Below are positions 20,859 to 32,125 of a stretch of DNA of 64,000 nt, in pieces; positions within the stretch are counted from its first letter, which is position 1, and the number at the start of each line of letters is the position of its first letter. The stretch is from Trichomonas vaginalis G3. Lineage: Eukaryota > Parabasalia > Trichomonadida > Trichomonadidae. Location: contig NC_067207.1 of NCBI RefSeq assembly GCF_026262505.1, positions 33,572,082 through 33,636,081 of the forward strand, given 5' to 3'. The position numbers were made by a program, and so were the translations under genes. The notes below the pieces were generated by a model. That model had not been told where the DNA came from, did not search any database, and worked only from the letters and a program-made list of their open reading frames with translations.

Positions 20859-21193
20859 TTGCATGCTAGGTAGTGTCAATGTGTAAACCTCTCAATTTTA
20901 TCATCGGGGAAGCAACACAATTCCCTCAAAAATATTGAAAAAATATAGAAAATAAAATGAATTAAGATGTACTTAAAATGAGAAATAGATTATGATATTA
21001 GATTTTAGAAAAAACAGACTTTTGATATAACTTTTGAGAATCTCATATAAAAAAAAGCATTTAAAAATAAATTTAAATATCTTATTTATTTTACTATTGT
21101 AAATATATTCTGAGATTTTTAGAAAAAAACACTTTTCATAAGTATTCAATATTTGAAAATACGCTCCAAAAAAGAATAGATTCTCTTATATTT

Positions 21194-22255
21194 GCTTATA
21201 TAAAAGGAAACTCTCTATCAGATGCGAATGCATGAATTCAGCACCTCTGATAGAGAGTTTCCTCTTATATAAGCGGATCTTTTTCATGAGTTATTGTTAA
21301 TATAAAAACATAAAAAGCTTCTAATATGAGAAATTAAACCATGCGAGGTGCCAGTCTAGAACTGGCGCTTCGCAGGGTTTAATTTCTCTTGACAAATGAC
21401 AAAACTTGTTCGCAATTGTGAACCATTGCGAGCAAGTTTGCCAGATATCTGGAAGGAATTGCTCCTTATGATATATGCATTGTAACTGTATATATCATAA
21501 AGAGCAATTCCTTCAATTAAACGCAAAAACTTTGGTGCAATCGTTGCTGATTGCACCAAAGTTTTCGAACTTTCCCGAGGGAATTGGAGGGTGAGAGATA
21601 CATAGTCTATCTATGTACCTCCCACCCTCCAAATCCCACTCTAAATGGGAGAAACTTTGTTCGCATGTTATCTTATTCAAAACAAAGTTTCTCCCATTTA
21701 GAGAAGGAATAGGAGCCTACCAGGCACTGATATATAATCAGTGCTTTGTAGGCTCCTATTCCTAATAGAAAGTTCGAAAACTCGGTCGCAATTGCATCTG
21801 ATTGCGACCGAGTTTTCGAACTTTCCCGATGGAATTGAAGGGTGAGAGGTATATAGTATGCCTATATGCCTCTCACCCTCCAATTCCTTCTCTGAAGCTG
21901 GGAAATTTTGTCCAAATGTTAAACTATTCAGACAAAATTTCCCAGCTTCAGAGAAGGAATAGGAGCCTACCAGGCACTGATATATAATCAGTGCTTTGTA
22001 GGCTCCTATTCCTAATAAAAATTTGAAAACTTTGGAGCATTTGATTATTGTATTTTGTCAAGAGAAATTCAACCCTGCGAAGTGCCAGTTCTAGACTGGT
22101 GCCTCGCAGGGTTTAATTTCTCATATTGGTAGATTTTGATGTTTTTATATTAACAAAAACGAATGAAAAAGATTTGCTTATATAAGAGGAAACTCTCTAT
22201 CAGAGGTGCTGAATTCAGGCATTCGCATCTGATAGAGAGTTCCTTTTATATAAGC
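21194..22255. repeat. array of about 14 contiguous hairpins
   Basis: Successive stem-loops at about 21194-21274, 21328-21388, 21403-21438, 21452-21514, 21526-21565, 21579-21637, 21639-21703, 21705-21763, 21768-21825, 21831-21887, 21888-21955, 21955-22013, 22062-22122 and 22176-22255. Stems are 13-29 bp and several are perfect (for example 25 bp around an 8-nt loop at 21768-21825). The first two and last two are arms of the inner inverted repeat. Confidence 0.85.
21526..22013. repeat. two tandem units of four hairpins each
   Basis: Hairpins at 21526-21763 and 21768-22013 correspond one to one in order. The fourth of each unit (AGGAATAGGAGCC stem) is identical. The first three differ between units, yet each stays paired because both arms changed together (for example stems ACTTTGGTGCAAT and ACTCGGTCGCAAT). 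Confidence 0.75.
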
Positions 22256-22664
22256 AATATAAGAATCTATTCTTTTTTGGAGCGTATTTTCAAATATTGA
22301 ATACTTATGAAAAGTGTTTTTCCTAAAAATTTAATATAATGCTTAGCACAATATATAAAATTAAAATATCTATAATTATTTTCTATATCACACTTTTCAT
22401 TACACCTTGAAAAGTCTTCTCAAACTCTATTTTTAATTATTTTTTAGATATATCTCAAGTGTGATTATTCAAAAACTCATATAGACTATATTTATTTTTT
22501 CATTCAAAAAATTATATGAGAATCTCAAATTAACTTTCAAATTTTTTATTTTAAAAACATATTAATAATCATATTTTAAGATACTTTGTCGCCCAAAAAT
22601 AATCGTACTTCCTCGACGATTAATAGGCTCTCAATTTCTATCGTTGACACTACTTAGCATGCAA

Positions 22665-22963
22665 CAATCGAAGATATTTCATGATTGATAATTCAGATAT
22701 GTTTGAATTGGACTTTATTTCTTCTCAATTGTTTTTTATCATCACACAATTTTTGTGAGAAATGATTTCGTTCTATATAACCATCGCTACATATTGATAT
22801 AAATTTGATTCCACTGTGTAAAAATATTGAAACTTTCATAAACTGTAAAATGTTCTGTAAAATAATTCTACTATGATTTGGTTTAGTATATTGAATAACA
22901 CAATAATGGCTCAGCAGCCAAAATTGAATACTATCTCAATTCTGAACAATCATAAAAAGTTAT
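22665..22963. other. host intergenic DNA
   Basis: AT-rich with no gene, apart from a 19-codon open frame at 22906-22965 that is in frame with the following gene but closed by TAA. Confidence 0.4.
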
Positions 22964-22998
22964 AAAATTCACATCATTTCTTCAGACTTGGTTGCAGA

Positions 22999-23484
22999 TT
23001 GAATGATTTCTTCAAAAAGAAGTCTATTATTAAACGCGTATTAGGTGTCATTGCCTTCTTGGCAACTGTTGTTGGTCTTGCAGGCCTCACAGTTTGGTAC
23101 ATCAGATGGGCAAAGAACCTAAACCAAGTTAGCAAAGACTTGAGAACCAAGACATACACAGAACTTTTCAATATTGTTGCCTCTTGCTGTTTCTTCTGCA
23201 TGGCTGGCTGTGCTGCGTGGGTTGTTTTGTTCATTTTCTGGAATTTTGAATGCTGCAAATGTCTTGGAATTATTTTCTTCTGGGCAGCAATGGGTATTTG
23301 CTTAGCAGTTCTCGGATTTGCCATTTCTCTAGCAATTAAGGTCAAAGGAAAGTATTATTGCACAAATGCAGTTATTTGGGGTGATGATAATATCAATTGC
23401 AGAGGCTCATTTGTTCCAAATGTTGCATTGCTCTCTACTTTAGGTTTCGGTCTCATCTTAGATCTTATTATGAAATGCGATTAA
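22999..23484 (+). CDS. host membrane protein with about four transmembrane segments; start codon unclear
   Basis: The frame encodes about 160 residues with four hydrophobic segments (about 14-35, 53-75, 80-108 and 135-155), a CCKC motif and a Cys pair in the last loop, reminiscent of small tetraspan proteins. No family is certain. No ATG opens this frame: the first candidate codon is TTG at 22999, and the local ATTGAATG suggests a one-base change destroyed the original ATG. A TCATTTC initiator at 22974-22980 supports transcription starting just upstream. An upstream in-frame ATG (22906) is closed by TAA. It may therefore be a recent pseudogene. Confidence 0.55.
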   Translation: MNDFFKKKSIIKRVLGVIAFLATVVGLAGLTVWYIRWAKNLNQVSKDLRTKTYTELFNIVASCCFFCMAGCAAWVVLFIFWNFECCKCLGIIFFWAAMGICLAVLGFAISLAIKVKGKYYCTNAVIWGDDNINCRGSFVPNVALLSTLGFGLILDLIMKCD

Positions 23485-24082
23485 ATTGTACTATTCCAAT
23501 TACTAAAAATCATTTTTATTTCTTATTTTAAAGATCTTCAGTTCTTGATTTACTTAATTTTTTATTTTTTATTACAAATATTCTTTAATTGAATCTCTAT
23601 TTGGGATATTGTAAAATTTCAGAACGAACAACATCTTGGAAAGTAAGAGAAACAAAACGAATGTCAAAAAAATAAAAATTTTTAAATAGACTTGGTAATC
23701 ATATATTTACATCTATGATTCATCATAGGCATAAACACGTAGAAAGATTTTTTTCAAGCAGCATCAAATATTGCAATATTAAAGTAATCGAAATGTTAAA
23801 TAAAAGGTAATGCTCTGGTAAAAATACTTTCTGTTAATGTGCTGTAACTTTAAATAGTATGTATCTAGTTCAACGTTCTGTATTGTCTGTATAAAATCGA
23901 GAATTGAATACAAATTGAACAATATATGTATGAATTCAGGTAAAAGTAATTGCATTGAGTATTCCAACCATTCACTTAAGTTCGAGTTAGAGACAGCTAT
24001 AAAATTTTTCCGAGACAAGTTAGATTTTCCATAAAATCTACGTAAACATCAGAAAAATATCCGTTAAAAAAATTTTTATCCG
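23485..24082. other. host intergenic DNA, no gene seen
   Basis: AT-rich; the longest minus-strand open stretch (23779-24018) has no ATG and no coding character. Confidence 0.5.
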
Positions 24083-24682
24083 ATGAGAGGCTGCATAACT
24101 CCCGAAATTAATATGCACCATGGCGGCCTATTTGAAACAGAAGTAAGTAGACCTATGACTCCTATTCATTACGTTAGCGAAATCGGAGATTTACCTGAAG
24201 TATTTACTCTTCCAAAAACAACACGTAATCATGCTAAAAAATTAGTACCAAAACAAACAGGATTAAGGTTTGCACCTAAAAACGTCGTTTCTCTTGATAT
24301 CGAATCAATTCCAAAATCTTGCCCAACTTCTGCACGTCGTCCGAAGTCAGTAATGACAAAACAACCTTTCAAATCATTTGGAAGATCTCCCTCAAGGCCT
24401 CAATCTCGCCTCCCAACAACTAACGAAATCAAAAATCTTCGAAAACAAGTAGAATCTAATCAACCACGTGTTATTCATTGGGGAAGTTCTACAGATCAGA
24501 TGCCGTATTACAATAATCTTAATATAGAAGTCGAACCTGAAGAACCAAACCCTGATAATATTATCAAAGATCAGGAAGAAATAGATATTTCTAGACCATT
24601 GCAACCAGTTGGTTTAATATCAAATACAGCTTCTATCATGGATTATTGCGGAATTCCTAGTTCATTGACTTTCATTCGTTAA
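24083..24682 (+). CDS. host hypothetical basic protein (199 aa)
   Basis: Intact intronless frame. The protein is rich in Pro, Ser, Arg and Lys through the middle (RSPSRPQSRLPTTNEIKNLR) with an acidic stretch near 150-170, and has no membrane segment. It looks mostly disordered, with short linear motifs. No family recognised. Flanked by host intergenic DNA; its 3' neighbour is convergent. Confidence 0.65.
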   Translation: MRGCITPEINMHHGGLFETEVSRPMTPIHYVSEIGDLPEVFTLPKTTRNHAKKLVPKQTGLRFAPKNVVSLDIESIPKSCPTSARRPKSVMTKQPFKSFGRSPSRPQSRLPTTNEIKNLRKQVESNQPRVIHWGSSTDQMPYYNNLNIEVEPEEPNPDNIIKDQEEIDISRPLQPVGLISNTASIMDYCGIPSSLTFIR

Positions 24683-24888
24683 CTTCTGATATCAATTCAA
24701 TTATCATTTCTTTGTTTGTATAAATCAATTGCGTTTTCGTAATTACCAATTTTTTTTAACTTCCTTCTTTTTATTGGAATATAAATTTGAAATTCCTTCC
24801 AAATTCATACCAACTATACTTTTAAACGCAAATAATTTTGATTATTATTTTATTCTTATAATTGATTGGTAAAATAAGTAATATTATT

Positions 24889-25701
24889 TTAAAACAATGG
24901 CAATTGATAAAATGTTAGGATAACATCTTGTGTATTTGGTTCACTAGATCCAATATTAATTGCATTTCTTGTTCCTTGAGAAAATTCTAATAACATTTGA
25001 TCTGTGATTTCTTTTGGAACCCATTTTGGTCTAGACCCATCACCTTTTGCATATTTCTCTTTTAAGAAATATCGTCTTTGAGCAATCAGTCTTTGAATCT
25101 TTATTTTGTCTTTTTGAATTTTCTTGCAAAGATTATCGACTATGCCATGAGGAAGTTTTGATTTGATATCTGTACCAAATATGATCTTACAAACTTCTCT
25201 TTCTTTCTCAATATCAAGTTTATTAAGGTTCAATGAATCATCAGCTTTGTTTTTTGTTGAGTGTAAAATGTTTTCTATTTGATTTTCAGCAGATTTTGCG
25301 ATATGATTTAGGCAGTTAACACAATCATCAACTTCCTTCTGGGCAGTATTTCGATCAATTTGTTTATCATATTTCATTATTTCCATCTTTTTCTTGAAAT
25401 TACATATGACACTTTTCTTTAGTTCATTGTATTTCTCTAAAATGTTAATAATGCATATCATTCTAACCACTGCTAAAGCATTTGTGTTAGCTTCCGAACC
25501 AGGGAATGTAGGTTTATATAATTTTTGAACTGTAAGATTTCCAAACCAGGCATTTGGGAAATTATCTGATTTTGTAAATGTATCTATGTTATCAGTTACA
25601 GGAGTTAATTGTAGACTAGGCAATTCATCTGTAAAGCACTTGGAAAGATCACTACTTGCAATATCTAGTGAAAAATTCTCGCCGACATCTTCTTCTTCCA
25701 T
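24889..25701 (-). CDS. host hypothetical protein with coiled coil (270 aa)
   Basis: Intact frame from ATG at 25701. The N-terminus is acidic; a central Lys/Glu/Asn-rich helical region (about 95-175) includes several Cys. A basic helical segment (RRYFLKEKYAKGDGSRPKW, about 208-226) could bind nucleic acid, and the end is hydrophobic. It vaguely recalls a homeodomain-like arrangement, but the conserved W-F-N-R signature is missing, so no assignment is made. Convergent with the gene at 24083. Confidence 0.65.
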   Translation of the reverse strand: MEEEDVGENFSLDIASSDLSKCFTDELPSLQLTPVTDNIDTFTKSDNFPNAWFGNLTVQKLYKPTFPGSEANTNALAVVRMICIINILEKYNELKKSVICNFKKKMEIMKYDKQIDRNTAQKEVDDCVNCLNHIAKSAENQIENILHSTKNKADDSLNLNKLDIEKEREVCKIIFGTDIKSKLPHGIVDNLCKKIQKDKIKIQRLIAQRRYFLKEKYAKGDGSRPKWVPKEITDQMLLEFSQGTRNAINIGSSEPNTQDVILTFYQLPLF

Positions 25702-26085
25702 TAAACAATAAAAATTTCAAAATGCATCAAATTTGAGAAGTTTACAAGAAGCAAAAAATATAATAAAATTTAATGATCTTTTGATTAAGCATTAGAACAA
25801 TTAGATCTTCATCAAAATACAAAAAAATCTACATTGATTAAAATCATATTCAATTGATTTTTCTAATATTAAACCCGTCATGAAATGATATAATGATGTT
25901 TTAATGTAATACTCATTTAAATGGAATTATTTTGTTTTTTGTAAAGATTATTGAATTCGAAATTTTGATTGGGAAAATATTGATTCCATATATTCATTAT
26001 GAAGTTATTAATAGAAAAAATCAATTATTTTTGATATGCATTAATCTAATTTTCTTAAATCAGTTTCTCGAAATCAAATTTTTTG
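25702..26085. other. host intergenic DNA, no gene seen
   Basis: Very AT-rich with no credible coding frame. Start of a gene-free 6.4 kb interval that holds several inverted-repeat elements. Confidence 0.5.
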
Positions 26086-27927
26086 TTAAGGATACCCTTA
26101 CATTGCGTAGTTAGAAAGAAAATATGATATTGTCATGATTGCTAAAGTTTTAGGCTCCAGAAATGAATATACATCAAACTGAAACAATTGATAAATTGAA
26201 TGAACTTTTGAGAGGTTCTCAAATAAAAAAAATTATCTAATTTTTTACAATATTACTATTATTTTATCCACATATGTATATATAGTAATTTGAGAAAACT
26301 TTTAGGAAAAAATAAGTTTAATAAAAATCTGAATTTTACTTGTTGTGGGATTGTTATTAATTGACACTCCAGACGTATTACTAATAGTTATGCGTATGCA
26401 ATTAAAGTATTTCTGATGGACAAAATGTGAGATTTATATCAGATAATTCATTTCTACTATTAAGTTATTCATTTATGAGTTTGCACTTATTCGCACTAAA
26501 TAAATAACTATTAAAAATTGTTTTAATTAATTGACACCATATAATAGAGTGAATTTTGTTTGATCAAACAACAATAGATGATAGATATAAAGCCAAGAAA
26601 CTTGCTATTAATATGCTCTACTTGTTATTTCAATGTAAGTATGATATTTTCTAAATGTTTCGTTCAGATAACTTAGATATATTAGTCAAAATTTGAAATT
26701 TTAATAGCACATATATTAAAATATTATTATTCATAAAAGATTAATGAGTAAAAAAAATCAATCAAATTATAAAAATACAACATTTAGAAGAATTCTTATT
26801 ATCCTTCAAAAGTCAGTATTCTGCTGTAATTTTCTACAACATTGTAGTTATTGCACTTTGTCTATGGATTTGTATATATGTTATATATAAATTATATATC
26901 TAAACTGCCATAAGTGCAATTTTTAATATAAATTGTTTATTTCTTTAACAATTTCATATGAAATATGCTTTTTTAAGCGTATCAAAGCTGTGTTCTTAAT
27001 GTGCATGGATATATCAAGAAAAATGTCGAAAAAAAATGTGAATTCACAAATTCACTGAATTTTCACGTTTTTTGAATTTTGCTACAGCACTAATATTAAA
27101 TAATACTAAAATCTTCTGTCTTTGTAAAGAATAAATTCTGACAAAAAGTGCTCGTTTAAATTTAATGATCATCTGTATGACTAAGTGGTAAAAAGTGTTT
27201 TACCAAAAAAGGGTTACATGCTTAGTCTATTTTTCTGACAGGATACTCTAGATTTACATGATCTCTATTTCATATCTCCGTTTTTAGAGTTCTTCGACAG
27301 ATTTTATGATAGAAAACCAAGATTAACAAATTTCCGGTATGTTAATGAAGAAATCTGCAGCTACCCTCAATATTATTTCAATAATCAGTATCGTTTCTCT
27401 TACAATTTATTTTTTTTCAATAATTTAACAAGAAATAACAATACACACTTGGTTTTACGTATAAAAGCTAAGTGTCGAACTTAATCAACTTTACTTACTT
27501 AGCAAATGAATATTTTGTGGTTGCGAGTTCTGAATGCTGAAGTTTTAGATTTCTCTATAAATGATATATTGCACTTACAATGTTGTTCCAGCCTATCGCA
27601 TAAATCATAGAAAATCCAAAAAAAAATAATAAAAGAAAATTCATGTCATGAAGTTCAAAAAATACCGTGTAACATTAAAATTTGTTATGCATAATACATT
27701 TTAGCTATTATTGATTTTTTTTTTTAATTTTCGAGAAATTGAATGGTGAGTCCGATAGAGAAATTTTTAAAAAATCCTAGTGCCTCATAGAAGTAATTTC
27801 CCTCGTCTCCCATACTTCCAAATGTATGCATATGACATAAACTTTTATGCATTACACAAGTGGCCAATAATATCTATAGAGTAAAAAATTAGAAATTTAA
27901 TTTTTTATATGATAGTTATATTTCAGA

Positions 27928-28163
27928 TTTGCGAGCGTAACTTTTTTCTCCATGGCATACTTGTTTTAAGAGCAAATGATCAAAATCGTCCTTCAATTAT
28001 TGAAGGAGCTGATATCTTTTGAAAATTGAATTGAAAGGGTATTCAATTTTCAAATTTCCTCTCAATTTTGGAAACATATCAACTCTATGAATTAACAATT
28101 ATGTGCCTTCACAGTTTATCAGTCATATAAGGTGCTTATAAAGAAAAAAGTTACGCTCGCAAA
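27928..28163. mobile_element. 236-bp MITE-like element
   Basis: Perfect 22-bp terminal inverted repeats (TTTGCGAGCGTAACTTTTTT plus CT at the left; the reverse complement at 28142-28163). The interior is noncoding and carries a smaller hairpin around TGAAAATTGAATT. Size and structure fit a miniature inverted-repeat transposable element. Flanks share only ATAT, so the target duplication is uncertain. Confidence 0.65.
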
Positions 28164-28205
28164 ATATGTTTTTATATAGATTTCACATAAAATAATTAGG
28201 GTCAT

Positions 28206-30247
28206 TATTGATTTTGTAATTTAATCGTCGTCGTTATCGATTTTGTAATTTAATCGTTATCGTCTTTTTCTAAACGTGCATTTTTTGCTTTCGGAGCTAT
28301 TGAACATACATTGGCCCTTACCAGCAATTGAAAACTATTTTTCATTATCAACAATTACATTACTCCGAGTTATTCATCAATCAATGAAAATCGATATATA
28401 GTCCATACTTCAATTTACAATATTGGCAAGTCCAATTTCACTTGGCATATTTAACTCATATAGAAAAACCAGTTGGAATCGGCAAAATTATCTTTAATTC
28501 CATACATAAGAAAAAAAAATTATAAAGTTCTTCAATAATAGCAAACTAATAGTTTAAATAGATTTACAAGTATCGCCCATCTACTTTTGATATAATTCAC
28601 ATATTAAATGTAGAAAACTGGTTTAAAATAAATATTTCAAAAGTTCGAAAACGATTTATGAAAAAATAATGTGATGACATTTACTAAATTTGCTCTGTAT
28701 TAAAGTATCGATGATAGAAAGAGCATATTTTGTAAATATTTCAAAAATATTAAGGACTTCGACTTTAGCATCACATAAATATGTTATTTTCTATATTAAA
28801 ACGTAATTTTGGTGGTCTTAGAATAGAAAAATATGCAATATTCGTGGAGATAATGAGGGTTCTTAAACATGTTCTTAAAAATAAATAAAATAATACAAAT
28901 CTTTATTCAATCTTTTGATATTGTTGGTCCTCTCTTTGTGAAAATACTTAACTTCAAAGAGTATTATGTTTTACCTAGTGAGACCTTAAGTTTGCAAAAA
29001 CATAATAAAAGTAAAATAAAAAAGATCGATTTATCACAAAACTTTGAGTATTATAGGATTTAATATATTTTCTTAGTAGATTATATGATTTAGTTTCTTA
29101 AAATCTAAAGTATTTCTTGAGGAAAATATAAATTGAAATTCAAAAAGTAAAAAAAATGTAAACAAATCAAATTTTAAATGGACCAAATGTTGATTTTTCA
29201 TTCGTTTTCTCATTATCGAAAAAAATTTGGAAAGCTAAGAAGTCAATAACAAGTTATATAATACAACAAAACCCACATCGGATATGTTTTCATCAAATAG
29301 TCTCCTAGATTTGTTATGAAATTAAAATATCATGATATTTTAAGGGCTTTTGATTTCAATATTAGAATTATTCAGTTATGTCGTGCTAATATCAATTGCT
29401 TTATACAATTAATCGTTTACAAGCTGCAAAAATCGAACAATAATTTGACTTTGTAAAAAAAGTGCGTCATTTTTATTCGTTATACTTACAAAATGTAAAC
29501 ATTACGAGAAACATTTACATTTGTAAATGTAACAAGTAAAGTTGTATCGCATAATTTGACTTTGTAAAAAAAGTGCGTCATTTTTATTCGTTATACTTAC
29601 AAAATGTAAACATTACGAGAAACATTTACATTTGTAAATGTAACAAGTAAAGTTGTATCGCATAATTTGACTTTGTAAAAAAAGTGCGTCATTTTTATTC
29701 GTTATACTTACAAAATGTAAACATTACGAGAAACATTTACATTTGTAAATGTAACAAGTAAATACATCAGATTTAAATTGTAAATGTAGTTTATCTCTCT
29801 CATCTCCTTTTTAAAAGGTATTACATACATACGAACGCATGGGTCACTCAATAATTAGCGTGATAATAATTGAGGATAGACTGTAATCGTAATTTTATTT
29901 TTGGACTTATATTTCGACATTTTGAAGTCGCTTGAAAGTCTTGCAAATGATTAAATTTGGAAAATTTGACCTAAGTCTGCATTATTTTGATGACTTAAAC
30001 AATTCTATAAATCTGTTTTCCTAAAAATTTAAAAAGATATAATTTCAATTTCCCTAAATTTATGTAATTCATATATCACCAAAATATTTGGACTGCATTT
30101 CGTTTGTCTGCACCTAATTAAAGTCTAAATACCAATTAATTTTGGAGTTGCATTGCTTTTAATGTAAAAATGCACGTTTAGAAAAAGACGATAACGATTA
30201 AATTACAAAATCGATAACGACGACGATTAAATTACAAAATCGATAAC
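28206..30247. mobile_element. 2.0 kb non-autonomous element with about 78-bp terminal inverted repeats
   Basis: The left end contains GATTTTGTAATTTAATCG twice, then the TCGTCTTTTTCTAAACGTGC segment. The right end (30170-30247) is its reverse complement over about 78 bp with one mismatch. The interior has no meaningful frame; a 64-codon ATG frame at 28869 has no coding character. It includes a three-copy 111-bp tandem repeat. Transposase absent. Confidence 0.65.
29441..29761. repeat. 111-bp tandem repeat, about 2.9 copies
   Basis: Copies start at 29441, 29552 and 29663 and are almost identical. Each contains ACATTTACATTTGTAAATGT, a 20-bp palindrome. The array lies inside the element at 28206-30247. 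Confidence 0.9.
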
Positions 30248-30641
30248 CTCTCAAATAATTATGTAATTTCTAAAAAGAATATTTTTGTTCTTGAATATTA
30301 AAGTGTATTGTAGTTTAAAAAGTTTTAAATATGTTGCTAAAATTTCAGGTTTATAGCTCATGTCTAGCATGACTTCTTCGTATGCGCAAAAAATCTGACA
30401 CGTAAGGGTATCCTTAATGATAAATTAAAAGATGGCTTAATACATCGTTTTCATAGAACTATATTAAATGCCTTATTTGATATTGCTATTTTCAAGGTAA
30501 CTGTCATTACCCATTAAATTCCATTAAAAAATTTAACGAATAGTTTTGACAAGAAACTTGACAAAACCAACAGAAAAAAATTTGTTAGCATTACTCTTTT
30601 ATATTATATATTGTTATGATACAAGGAGTGTTTTTGCGCGG

Positions 30642-31909
30642 ACTATGTTGTAAACAGAAATTCATCAAAAGTGACACCTCAGAAAAGCTAAAATATTGAA
30701 TTTTTGGAACTTTTGATAGAGCACGTTTTTAAATATTAATTCAAGTAAATGTATATTTTGTAAAAATTCTTTTTAATAAAAAAATAAAATTTTGAAGAAG
30801 AACACAAAATCTTCTGAAAAATAATATCACATAAACTCATATTATTTTCTAATATATAACTATTTTATATAAAAATCAAATTCAATGATCTTAAAAGCGA
30901 ATGATAAACCTCAAAATTTACGAATATAATGAGTGGGAATATAATGCTTATCTATCATAAAACCATATGAAATATCAATTTTTGCTTTACGCCTAATTTT
31001 TTGACGACAATTAGCAAAAAATGTTAAATGTTAACACTCAGTCCATTTGAATATGAAAAATAAAATTGACTTTGATTAAATGTTTTTATTTATCATGCAA
31101 TTCTTCTTGCGACCAAAGATTTGAATAAAATTTCAAAAAATAAGATAGCTTAAAAAATAATATACGGTAGTGTTTACTAATAGATGAATAGTATATAAAT
31201 TCTATTAAAATGGATTTGATCCAAAAAAATATAAAACCAAAAATAATTGTTATAATTTAAATGAAGAAGTAATTTAAAACGATTTTATTTATGATCAAAT
31301 TTTATATATTTTTTTGGATCAAATCCATTTTAATAGAATTTATATACTATTCATCTATTAGTAAACACTACCGTATATTATTTTTTAAAGCTATCTTATT
31401 TTTTGAAATTTTATTCAAATCTTTGGTCGCAAGAAGAATTGCATGATAAATAAAAACATTTAATCAAAGTCAATTTTATTTTTCATATTCAAATGGACTG
31501 AGTGTTAACATTTAACATTTTTTGCTAATTGTCGTCAAAAATTAGGCGTAAAGCAAAAATTGATATTTCATATGGTTTTATGATAGATAAGCATTATATT
31601 CCCACTCATTATATTCGTAAATTTTGAGGTTTATCATTCGCTTTTAAGATCATTGAATTTGATTTTTATATAAAATAGTTATATATTAGAAAATAATATG
31701 AGTTTATGTGATATTATTTTTCAGAAGATTTCATTCTATATGCCTATGAAAAGTACTCTCAAAACTAACTTTTTCCTAATTATAATTAAATCTAGAATAT
31801 TGTATTATGCTTAGTATTATTTCATTTTTCTCATTCAATTTAGAATTTACAAATGTCAAAAAATTGAGAGCTGTCACTTTTGATGAATTTCTGTTTATTA
31901 CAACTATAG
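30642..31909. mobile_element. foldback element with about 430-bp inverted arms
   Basis: Two nearly perfect inverted arms (about 30807-31236 and 31300-31731) surround a spacer of about 63 bp. Outside them the ends repeat in inverted orientation (AACAGAAATTCATCAAAAGT at about 30653 and its complement near 31890). Noncoding. The whole could fold into one long hairpin. Typical of foldback-type non-autonomous transposons; no target duplication identified. Confidence 0.7.
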
Positions 31910-32125
31910 TGAGATTGGTCAATTCAATTGTACTGAAATGGTGAGGTTATTTTCAAAGTTTTCTAAGAAAATTTTGTATCCCGATAATTTAAAATTTATC
32001 TTTCAGTATAATAAATTTCCTTCCTGAAATAATGAAAAATAATTATCAAATAACGATTGGCCGACGGTTATTTTGAATACATCTGAATACTGAAAAAATT
32101 CGACTTCATTTTTCACTAAAACTCA
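31910..32125. promoter_or_regulatory. upstream region of the quinone reductase gene with TCACTAAA initiator
   Basis: TCACTAAA lies at 32113-32120, six bases before the ATG, matching the Trichomonas TCA-type initiator that sets transcription start close to the coding region. Confidence 0.45.

Larger units (their letters stand above)
20859..22664. mobile_element. non-autonomous inverted-repeat element with a hairpin-array core
   Basis: The outer ends match as inverted repeats: TTGCATGCTAGGTAGTGTCA at 20859 and its near-exact reverse complement ending at 22664. A second inner inverted pair (about 21117-21400 against 22060-22335) spans about 250 bp. Between them lie consecutive hairpins (see array). 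No coding frame of note. Inverted ends without a transposase suggest a non-autonomous foldback or MITE-like transposon. No clear target duplication was seen; flanks share only ATCG. The family is unknown to me. Confidence 0.65.
26086..30416. mobile_element. possible 4.3 kb element with short inverted ends, containing nested elements
   Basis: TTAAGGATACCCTTAC at about 26086-26101 is repeated in inverted orientation at about 30401-30416. The interior has no gene and contains two further inverted-repeat elements. With only 16-18 bp of matching ends and no target duplication recognised, a single transposon is possible but not shown. It could also be two copies of a short repeat in opposite orientation. 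Confidence 0.3.

Noticed and set aside
23779-24018. 79-codon minus-strand frame
   Set aside because: No ATG and no coding character.
24889-25701. Homeodomain or Myb-like DNA-binding protein
   Set aside because: Only a loose basic-helix resemblance; the key conserved residues of either family are absent.
28869-29063. 64-codon ATG frame in host noncoding DNA
   Set aside because: Lies within a non-autonomous element, has AT-driven composition and no homologue or promoter context.
29441-29761. Regular repeats that might be a CRISPR array
   Set aside because: The 111-bp units are contiguous with no unique spacers, lie in a eukaryotic noncoding element, and no cas-like gene is near.
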